Below are positions 15,526 through 20,769 of a stretch of 21,283 nt of DNA, one piece after another; position 1 is the stretch's first letter, and every line of letters begins with the position of its first letter. A model generated the notes under the pieces. That model was not told the DNA's origin. It ran no database searches and worked only from the letters and a program-made list of their open reading frames with translations. The DNA is from a virus: positions 1-21,283 of IMG/VR virus record IMGVR_UViG_3300008267_005679. One strand, 5' to 3'. The translations under genes and the position numbers were made by a program.

Positions 15526-15532
15526 TATGCCA

Positions 15533-15546
15533 TATTTATAATAAAA
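15533..15546 (+). promoter_or_regulatory. AT-rich motif with TATAAT box
   Basis: TATTTATAATAAAA contains TATAAT at 15537-15542 and lies 14 bases before the next ATG in a 31-base gap. It is one of the best copies of the recurrent intergenic motif. Confidence 0.38.
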
Positions 15547-15556
15547 GAGATAAATA

Positions 15557-16021
15557 ATGAAACGTTTAAATGAATGTGGTTGTGGTTGCGGCGGAGCAAC
15601 TGGCGGATGTCAAGATAAAGAAAGTCAAAATTACATGTTCTTTCAAAATTTGCAAACGATACAACACGCTATAGAAGAATTATTAAATATGGATCCGGCT
15701 CAAGTAGATTCAATGTTAAGTGATGGCCATGCATGGGCAGTAGATCATATAACAACTTCTGCAGATGATATCGAAGAAGTATATCATTTTCTTACTGCTA
15801 ATTCAGAACATGAAGATGCATACAATTCACAACAGCCACAATTTGTTCCAACTAGTTTCGGCAATCATTTAAAACAAGTAATGTCAGAACGCATTGAGCG
15901 AAGAGATGGTAATTGGATAGTTAAACCTAAAAAAGGCAACCATGTATTGGGAACACACCCAACTAAAAAAGCAGCACTAAAACAATTAGCTGCAATTGAA
16001 ATTTCAAAACATAAGAAATGA
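15557..16021 (+). CDS. Cys-rich N-terminus plus basic repeat-type C-terminus, hypothetical
   Basis: This 154-aa protein starts MKRLNECGCGCGGATGGC, with Cys at 7, 9, 11 and 18 in a Gly-rich run, then an acidic helical middle (AIEELLNMDPAQVDSM, TTSADDIEEVYHFL). The C-terminus (WIVKPKKGNHVLGTHPTKKA, then ALKQLAAIEISKHKK) is a basic module found at the ends of many phage proteins ('kG..LGtH.tk..A..QL.AI'). L4-N5-E6 before the first Cys fits the L-x-E rule but is very close to the start. It likely belongs to the virion or capsid-assembly genes. Its stop overlaps the next start. Confidence 0.55.
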   Translation: MKRLNECGCGCGGATGGCQDKESQNYMFFQNLQTIQHAIEELLNMDPAQVDSMLSDGHAWAVDHITTSADDIEEVYHFLTANSEHEDAYNSQQPQFVPTSFGNHLKQVMSERIERRDGNWIVKPKKGNHVLGTHPTKKAALKQLAAIEISKHKK

Positions 16022-16656
16022 GTTATTTAAATGCAAATATTCCAACTATAACATGTTATATTCGGAATGAATTTTTATTCAATAAAGAACGCGGTCAAGG
16101 TGAATTCACTTTGGCCGATGTACATTCAGTGGCATCAATTCAAAAAAGAACGCCATTGTTTGAAGCATTCTTAGAAAATGGTGTTAATTGGACGAGAAGA
16201 CCGATACACGCATTTTGTTGGAAAAAAGATGCCGAAGTATTACCATTAACAGAGCATGTATATTGGGACTGTTTTTCTTCATATATCGATGTTCAGATAC
16301 GAGAACGATTGTCTGGATTGCGAGCTGATTTAATATCGATAACGGGAGTTAAAAGATCAGGAACATATATGTTCACATTAGATTGGTCACACGAAAATCG
16401 AAATGTTTTAGATACTAATTTTTCAGAAACACCAGAACACAAATGCGGTCATGTATTTAAAATGGATAACGGAAATTATTTTATCTATCCGAATAATCGA
16501 GTAATATGGATGGATAATGCATGGACATATAAAAGAATAGATAAGAATCCAGGATATAAAATTGATATGACAATATATTCAGTTGAAGGAAATGCTGGGT
16601 ATGAAACTGATTATTCATATATGACTGAATTTAAACCAGATAAATTGTCCAAATAA
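16018..16656 (+). CDS. Conserved phage protein of unknown function
   Basis: This 212-aa soluble protein is of a type I recall from large aquatic phages, with a start like MSYLNANIPTITCYIRNEFL followed by a 'G.GEF....V.sv.s...R...F...L..G' region. It has many Trp and His residues (FCWKKDAEV, VYWDCFSSYI, DWSHENRNVL, NNRVIWMDNAW) and a beta-rich feel. No catalytic site is clear. The gene is coupled to the previous one by ATGA and is the last before the leader-bearing genes. Confidence 0.58.
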   Translation: MSYLNANIPTITCYIRNEFLFNKERGQGEFTLADVHSVASIQKRTPLFEAFLENGVNWTRRPIHAFCWKKDAEVLPLTEHVYWDCFSSYIDVQIRERLSGLRADLISITGVKRSGTYMFTLDWSHENRNVLDTNFSETPEHKCGHVFKMDNGNYFIYPNNRVIWMDNAWTYKRIDKNPGYKIDMTIYSVEGNAGYETDYSYMTEFKPDKLSK

Positions 16657-16658
16657 GA

Positions 16659-16670
16659 TATTTATTAATA
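16659..16670 (+). promoter_or_regulatory. AT-rich motif abutting start of leader gene
   Basis: TATTTATTAATA runs directly into the ATG at 16670, as also seen at 20726-20737. If this were a -10 element for this gene the transcript would be leaderless, so it may instead be part of the translation start region. Confidence 0.25.
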
Positions 16671-17008
16671 TGAAACTATTAAATTTATTATTCGAAGCCA
16701 AAGAAAAGAAATCAAATGATGATTTCGAAGACTTTGCAGAAACTAGAGGTGATGGAGCTGAGAAAATTGCTAATACTGCTAGACAAAAAGGTGGATTAGC
16801 ACTTTTAACGTGGCATCATTTCAAAGTTAAGTTACCATATTATAAAAAAGCTACTAATGGTAAATTTGATTTAAAAGCAGCAAAACAAGAATTTAATAGG
16901 ACTAAATCTAAAATATCTTTAAGTATGAGTCCAATTGAATTTCAAAGAGAAGTAGGTCGTTTAGAAGTATTAGGTGAATTAATAATCCGAGAACAAGGTA
17001 AAAAATGA
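16670..17008 (+). CDS. Leader-bearing protein 1, unknown function
   Basis: This 112-aa protein starts MKLLNLLFEAKEKK, a variant of the shared leader with L7-F8-E9 and then Ala. The mature part would be about 103 aa. It contains GDGAEKIANTARQKGGLALL, TWHHFKVKLPYYKKA and a C-terminal helix (EFQREVGRLEVLGELIIREQ-like). I recall similar proteins in T4-like aquatic phages without a function. It is acidic then basic and probably helical, as many internal head proteins are. It is coupled to the nucleotidyltransferase downstream by ATGA. I infer a capsid-internal protein processed by the prohead protease. Confidence 0.6.
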   Translation: MKLLNLLFEAKEKKSNDDFEDFAETRGDGAEKIANTARQKGGLALLTWHHFKVKLPYYKKATNGKFDLKAAKQEFNRTKSKISLSMSPIEFQREVGRLEVLGELIIREQGKK

Positions 17009-17778
17009 TATCGTTTAAAGTATTATTATCAGAACAATTAGATTTTTCTGGATTCACAATGAATAAAACATTGAATTCAGATATATGGGACGGTATGAAA
17101 CTTCAAACTGAAATTAGAACTAAACTATTAAAGATTGCTCGCGATTACATCAATTCATTGGATATAAAGGTAAAGCTAAAAGATATTACATTTACTGGTA
17201 GTTTAGCAAATTTTAATTGGTCAAAACATTCTGATGTTGATTTACATGTTATAATTGATTTAGGTAATATTGATCACAAAACAGAAATAAAAGATCTATT
17301 AGATATCAAAACGGATTCATGGAATACTAAACACAACATAACTATAAAAGGCTTTGATGTTGAGTTATATTTACAATTGCACGATCAAGAACATCACTCA
17401 ACAGGAGTATATTCGGTATTACACAATGAATGGGTAACTAAACCTAAATTTAAAGAAGTTTCCATTAATAAAAAACAAATAACAAAAAAATACAATAAGA
17501 TTGCTGATACATTTAATGACATCCAATCAGATTATAAAAAACATAAAGATTATTTAGACGTAGTTGATAGATTAGAAGCTTTGCGAGATAAGATTAAAAA
17601 AATGCGTAAAGCTGGTTTAGAAACTAAAGGAGAATTTTCCACTGAAAATATAGTGTTTAAATTAATTCGACGCAATGATATAATGGGAAAACTAAAAGAT
17701 TTATTAACCAAAGCATATGACAAATCAGTTTCAATTGATGAGTCTCATATTGCCAGTTTAACCGAATATGACATATGA
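17005..17778 (+). CDS. Leader-bearing nucleotidyltransferase-fold protein
   Basis: This 257-aa protein joins a leader variant (MISFKVLLSEQL; L8-S9-E10) to a polymerase-beta-type nucleotidyltransferase fold. FTGSLANFNWSKHSDVDLHV has the G65-S66 loop and D77-V-D79, and KGFDVELYL offers a third acidic residue (D118 or E120). All three parts of the metal and NTP site are present, so it is probably active. Such enzymes add nucleotides to RNA, proteins or small molecules; the target is not visible. Residues 155-257 are Lys-rich and helical. It lies in a run of leader proteins with ATGA overlaps on both sides. I infer packaging in the head and possible action on host molecules early in infection. 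Confidence 0.75.
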   Translation: MISFKVLLSEQLDFSGFTMNKTLNSDIWDGMKLQTEIRTKLLKIARDYINSLDIKVKLKDITFTGSLANFNWSKHSDVDLHVIIDLGNIDHKTEIKDLLDIKTDSWNTKHNITIKGFDVELYLQLHDQEHHSTGVYSVLHNEWVTKPKFKEVSINKKQITKKYNKIADTFNDIQSDYKKHKDYLDVVDRLEALRDKIKKMRKAGLETKGEFSTENIVFKLIRRNDIMGKLKDLLTKAYDKSVSIDESHIASLTEYDI

Positions 17779-17807
17779 TACGATTAAAAGATTTATTATT
17801 TGAACAA
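17775..17807 (+). repeat. Leader DNA repeat, copy A
   Basis: The 33 bases coding for residues 1-11 match copies B and C except for codon 6 (GAT here, Asp). The first five codons (ATGATACGATTAAAA) and codons 7-10 (TTATTATTTGAA) are identical in all three. In two leader genes the ATGA also supplies the stop codon of the upstream gene. Confidence 0.8.
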
Positions 17808-18428
17808 ACTAAAACGGTTGTTAAAAAAACACCTACTCAGGCAGTTGCTAAACCATTACAGCCAAATAAGGTAATGGAACCGCAACATATTACGAGAGGT
17901 TTGGAAATTGCAAATAAATTAAAACAACGTGGTTTTACTGATGAGCAAGCAGCTGCAATTACAGGTAACTTCTGGGCAGAGTCTGAATTTAATCCAGCAG
18001 TATCAGGTATGGGTGGGGCAAAGGGATTAATGCAATGGACTGGTAACCGTAAGGCAAATCTAATTAATTATGCAAAGAAACAAGGTAAAGCATGGACAGA
18101 CGAAGATATCCAATTGGATTTTTTAAAACACGAATTATCAGATCCGTGGGAGAAGAGACAATTTGACTCTGGTATGGCTGGTCAAGACGTAGCAGCAAAA
18201 GCAAAGGGGTTCTATTCAAAAAGTGAACGAGCAAATGCACCAGACTCGATAGTAGATCGAATACATGGAGCTCAGGAAATATATAAAAATTTAGTTAATC
18301 CAGCTGCATCTACTAACCAACTCACCAACCCAACTAACACTACAACTAATAGTACAACTCCTGCAACTACTACTACTGAAACTCCTGCAACTACTGCTGC
18401 ACCTACAACTAACCAAAAAACTAAATAA
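17775..18428 (+). CDS. Leader-bearing tail-lysozyme-like protein
   Basis: This 217-aa protein starts MIRLKDLLFEQ, the consensus leader (L8-F9-E10, then Q11). Residues about 38-175 match a phage tail lysozyme fold. TRGLEIANKLKQRGFTDEQA, then AAITGNFWAESEFNPAV with E69 and E71 as likely catalytic Glu, then GAKGLMQWTGNRKANL and RIHGAQEIYKNL. It would cut peptidoglycan. From residue 176 the tail is a low-complexity run of Thr, Pro, Asn and Ala, probably a flexible linker or spacer. The start overlaps the nucleotidyltransferase stop. Domain and leader are seen directly; head packaging is inferred. Confidence 0.8.
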   Translation: MIRLKDLLFEQTKTVVKKTPTQAVAKPLQPNKVMEPQHITRGLEIANKLKQRGFTDEQAAAITGNFWAESEFNPAVSGMGGAKGLMQWTGNRKANLINYAKKQGKAWTDEDIQLDFLKHELSDPWEKRQFDSGMAGQDVAAKAKGFYSKSERANAPDSIVDRIHGAQEIYKNLVNPAASTNQLTNPTNTTTNSTTPATTTTETPATTAAPTTNQKTK

Positions 18429-18431
18429 ACT

Positions 18432-18464
18432 ATGATACGATTAAAAACATTATTATTTGAACAA
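18432..18464 (+). repeat. Leader DNA repeat, copy B
   Basis: Same 33-base leader as copy A with codon 6 changed to ACA (Thr). The identical DNA before and after a single variable codon suggests recent duplication or recombination. Confidence 0.8.
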
Positions 18465-19088
18465 TTCGGCCGAATTGATAGTGAATTAATATTAGCAACT
18501 ACATTGGTACTAGAAGCTGGCGGCGAAGGCGAAACTGGTATGTTAGCAGTAGCACATGTTATTAATAACAGAGCTAAAGAAAATCACAATGGTTGGGGAA
18601 CTAACCCAGTTAAACAGGTATTACAACCATATCAGTTTTCAATGTGGAATGATTATAATGCAGGGACAGAAAAATGGGGTGATGTATTAAAACGTGCTCA
18701 ATCTAGAACATCACAATGGGCATATGCATTTCCATTAGCAAAACAATTGAGATCTAAAACACTATCATCTGCAGATCCAACGAAAAATGCAATATTTTAT
18801 TACAACCCAGTAACGGCAAATGCTGATTCATTAGGATTCACAAAACATCCAGATTATGTACAAACTAAAAAAATTGGTAAACATGTATTTGGTAAATTAG
18901 TTTCTGATGGTGATACCGTAAAGCCTAAGGATAAAAAAAATAATAAAGGTAAAGAGTACTCAGTAAAAGACGGTGAAACATTAGGTGGTATTGCAAATAG
19001 AAATAATACTACCGTTGATGACATCATAGCAAAAAATCCAGGATTAAAACCAAATAATATTAGAGCAGGCCAGAAAATAAAGATATAA
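18432..19088 (+). CDS. Leader-bearing SleB-like cell-wall hydrolase with LysM
   Basis: This 218-aa protein starts MIRLKTLLFEQ, the consensus leader. Residues about 20-160 match the SleB/hydrolase_2 cell-wall hydrolase fold. LATTLVLEAGGEGETGMLAV contains the probable catalytic E28 and the G-E-G-E turn, followed by AHVINNRAKEN, VLQPYQFSMWND and NAIFYYNP, typical blocks of the family. A Lys-rich linker leads to one LysM peptidoglycan-binding domain at about 176-218 (YSVKDGETLGGIANRNNTTV onward). It would cleave peptidoglycan and bind it through LysM. It begins 3 bases after the lysozyme stop, giving two different hydrolases in tandem with the same leader. Confidence 0.82.
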   Translation: MIRLKTLLFEQFGRIDSELILATTLVLEAGGEGETGMLAVAHVINNRAKENHNGWGTNPVKQVLQPYQFSMWNDYNAGTEKWGDVLKRAQSRTSQWAYAFPLAKQLRSKTLSSADPTKNAIFYYNPVTANADSLGFTKHPDYVQTKKIGKHVFGKLVSDGDTVKPKDKKNNKGKEYSVKDGETLGGIANRNNTTVDDIIAKNPGLKPNNIRAGQKIKI

Positions 19089-19113
19089 AATAACTTTGAT
19101 TTGTGTATTGAAT

Positions 19114-19126
19114 TATTTATAATAAA
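19114..19126 (+). promoter_or_regulatory. AT-rich motif with TATAAT box
   Basis: TATTTATAATAAA contains TATAAT at 19118-19123 and lies 18 bases before the ATG of the next gene, in a 56-base gap after the hydrolase. It nearly matches the motif at 15533. Confidence 0.38.
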
Positions 19127-19144
19127 GATAGAAATGATAAAGTT

Positions 19145-19354
19145 ATGGCAGAAACTAAAAATTATATGAACATATTATTTGAGGAATCAATGAAATTGTT
19201 TATAAAGTCTGGCGGAGAATTTCCATCTGATTGGGATACAACTAAAAAACTAACATTTCTAAATGAGAGTTTAAGTTATGCACTAAAACATGAATATTAT
19301 GAACAATGTGGAGTTATTCGTGACTACAAACAACAAATCGAAGAAAAAGGGTAA
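19145..19354 (+). CDS. Small protein with leader-like LFE segment
   Basis: This 69-aa soluble protein is not recognised. It starts MAETKNYMNILFEESMKLFI. L11-F12-E13 recalls the shared leader, and an internal ATG at residue 8 would give MNILFEES, even closer to it. The rest is helical, with FPSDWDTTKKLTFLNESL and YYEQCGVIRDYKQQIEEKG. It could be a small regulator or a further internal protein. The leader resemblance is weak compared with the four good copies. Its last bases overlap the ClpS-like gene. Confidence 0.5.
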   Translation: MAETKNYMNILFEESMKLFIKSGGEFPSDWDTTKKLTFLNESLSYALKHEYYEQCGVIRDYKQQIEEKG

Positions 19355-19619
19355 GTATCAAGTATTTATACTTAATGATACTGTTAATACGTTTTCTAAT
19401 GTAATCGACTCATTACAGAACATCTGTGGGCACAACTATTACCAAGCAGGGCAATGTGCCACCATTACGCATAATGTCGGTAAATGTTCGGTATTCATTG
19501 ATACTTGGGATGAATGTGAATCCGTGGCTGAAGATTTAAAACTCAACGGAATTAATTCTCAGATTGAAAAATATAAAGCAGTTACAAATGATAAAGGCAA
19601 TACAAAAAATTCTAAATAA
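19320..19619 (+). CDS. clpS: ClpS-like N-degron adaptor
   Basis: This is a 99-aa ClpS-type adaptor from a GTG start that has a GGAG site 6 bases upstream; an ATG at 19290 would add ten residues that have no counterpart in the family. ClpS binds N-degron proteins and delivers them to ClpAP. FILNDTVNTFSNVIDSL matches the N-terminal block: Asn19 and Asp20 keep the pair that holds the substrate amino group, but the next Asp is Thr21. ICGHNYYQAGQCATITHNVG has the conserved His (H51), followed by GKCSV. The 'ND.VNTF..VI' and 'QA.QCA.I.H..GKC' pattern resembles Bacteroidota ClpS. The phage may redirect host proteolysis. The downstream small gene overlaps its end. Confidence 0.75.
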   Translation: MTTNNKSKKKGKYQVFILNDTVNTFSNVIDSLQNICGHNYYQAGQCATITHNVGKCSVFIDTWDECESVAEDLKLNGINSQIEKYKAVTNDKGNTKNSK

Positions 19620-19806
19620 TTTTCGTATTGGGGTATTACATGCAACATATCACCGATGTATGCGCAAAGCTGTAAAAGCTAGCGAAGAGAAAAATCTAGT
19701 TGAATTTAAAAAGTATATATACCAAGCAGAAGATGCTTGGCGTAAAATAGTTATAATAACAGAAAAACAAAAACAATGGGAAGAAAGTCAGCACACACAG
19801 GATTAA
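19588..19806 (+). CDS. Small basic helical hypothetical protein
   Basis: This 72-aa protein is not recognised. I start it at the ATG of MIKAIQKILNNFRIGV, which overlaps the ClpS end; a TTG at 19564 is possible but less likely. It is Lys-rich and helical with RKAVKASEEKNLVEFKKYIY and EDAWRKIVIITEKQ. Nothing indicates catalytic activity. Its stop lies 31 bases inside the next gene. The position between ClpS and other small genes suggests a host-takeover or regulatory accessory factor, which is only a guess. Confidence 0.5.
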   Translation: MIKAIQKILNNFRIGVLHATYHRCMRKAVKASEEKNLVEFKKYIYQAEDAWRKIVIITEKQKQWEESQHTQD

Positions 19807-20162
19807 GTCCAAAGGATAGATCCATTAACCTTATGGATCAATTCATAAAAAAGAATTCAGTAAAAACAAAGAATGTTCCACTTCTTCCAGCAAGAAGAAA
19901 AGATCCAAACGTACCGATCGAATTGTGGCCATTCCAAGATCAAATTGATTATTATGAAAACCGTACAGAAGCTGACAAATTCAATGATAAATTCACTAAC
20001 TATGCAGATTGGTTCAATGAAGTAAGAAAACAATCTAAAGTATATCCTAGTACATTTATTAGTTTCGTTGCAGATAAAAAAGACTTAATGAAATCTATGT
20101 ATACTAAGAAATGTTGGCCTAAAGAAGCAGTTCGCGAATTACAAAAACTAGGTGTATATTAA
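19776..20162 (+). CDS. Hypothetical basic protein
   Basis: This 128-aa soluble protein is not recognised. It starts MGRKSAHTGLSPKDRSINLM, is basic at the N-terminus, and contains VPLLPARRKDPNVPIELWPF followed by acidic-aromatic helices (DQIDYYENRTEADKF, DKFTNYADWFNEVR). The C-terminus (KKCWPKEAVRELQKLGVY) is basic. The pattern could suit a nucleic-acid or protein-binding factor, but no motif supports this. It overlaps the previous gene and sits 3 bases before the HNH-like gene. Confidence 0.5.
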   Translation: MGRKSAHTGLSPKDRSINLMDQFIKKNSVKTKNVPLLPARRKDPNVPIELWPFQDQIDYYENRTEADKFNDKFTNYADWFNEVRKQSKVYPSTFISFVADKKDLMKSMYTKKCWPKEAVRELQKLGVY

Positions 20163-20165
20163 ACA

Positions 20166-20723
20166 ATGAGCGATCAACCTCAATATAAGTATATTTATGG
20201 TATTGGTAAACAACCAATGAATATATCTGAGTCTGAAATCAGATATGCAATTGACAATACCAAATCTAATGCTGAGGCCGCACGTTTCATGAAGGTTTCT
20301 TTTAGTACATGGAAGAAATATGCTAAAATGTATGTTGATAGAGAAACTGGTAAGACTTTATATGATATGCATACCAATCAAGAAGGTCATGGTATCAAAA
20401 AGGCTTCAATTCGTGCAACTGCAGGAATGTATAGCATAGACGCTATATTAGAAGGAAAACATCCTAATTATCCTAGTTGGAAACTTAGAAATCGTTTATT
20501 GGCATTAGGTATATTTTCAGAGCAATGTAGTTGTTGTGGATATGCAGAACGCAGAGTAACAGATGATACAGTTCCATTACTATTAGATCATATCGACGGA
20601 GATGATACAAACCATTGTATAGAAAATTTACAATTGCTTTGCTTAAATTGTTTCTATATGCAAAGTGGTAATCCATTTAATAAAGACAAAGAACATTTTT
20701 GGAATTATAATATGTTAGGTTAG
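20166..20723 (+). CDS. HNH-like zinc-binding protein, last His changed
   Basis: This 185-aa protein has two parts. Residues about 35-60 (TKSNAEAARFMKVSFSTWKK) look like a helix-turn-helix DNA-binding segment. Residues 121-165 form an HNH-like module: C121-x2-C124 and C159-x2-C162 would hold a structural zinc, and LLLDHIDGDDTNHCIENLQL supplies D141-H142 and N154. The position after C162, normally His in active HNH nucleases, is Phe163 (LCLNCFYM). It may therefore be a DNA-binding protein that has lost cutting activity, or a variant seen in many T4-like phages. It has no intron or insertion context in the window that would mark it as a homing enzyme. Confidence 0.66.
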   Translation: MSDQPQYKYIYGIGKQPMNISESEIRYAIDNTKSNAEAARFMKVSFSTWKKYAKMYVDRETGKTLYDMHTNQEGHGIKKASIRATAGMYSIDAILEGKHPNYPSWKLRNRLLALGIFSEQCSCCGYAERRVTDDTVPLLLDHIDGDDTNHCIENLQLLCLNCFYMQSGNPFNKDKEHFWNYNMLG

Positions 20724-20725
20724 TA

Positions 20726-20737
20726 TATTTATTAATA
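20726..20737 (+). promoter_or_regulatory. AT-rich motif abutting start of last leader gene
   Basis: TATTTATTAATA runs into the ATG at 20737, the same arrangement as at 16659. Two leader genes thus share both the upstream motif and the coding leader, so the pair may have moved together. Confidence 0.28.
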
Positions 20738-20769
20738 TGATACGATTAAAACACTTATTATTTGAACAG
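20737..20769 (+). repeat. Leader DNA repeat, copy C
   Basis: Same 33-base leader as copies A and B with codon 6 changed to CAC (His) and the final codon CAG instead of CAA. It is 2.3 to 3 kb away from the other two copies. Confidence 0.8.

Noticed and set aside
19060-19140. Rho-independent terminator after the SleB-like gene
   Set aside because: No GC-rich stem followed by a U-tract is visible in the gap.
20166-20723. Homing endonuclease inserted in a group I intron
   Set aside because: The flanking genes are complete and coupled, and there is no sign of a split gene or intron structure.
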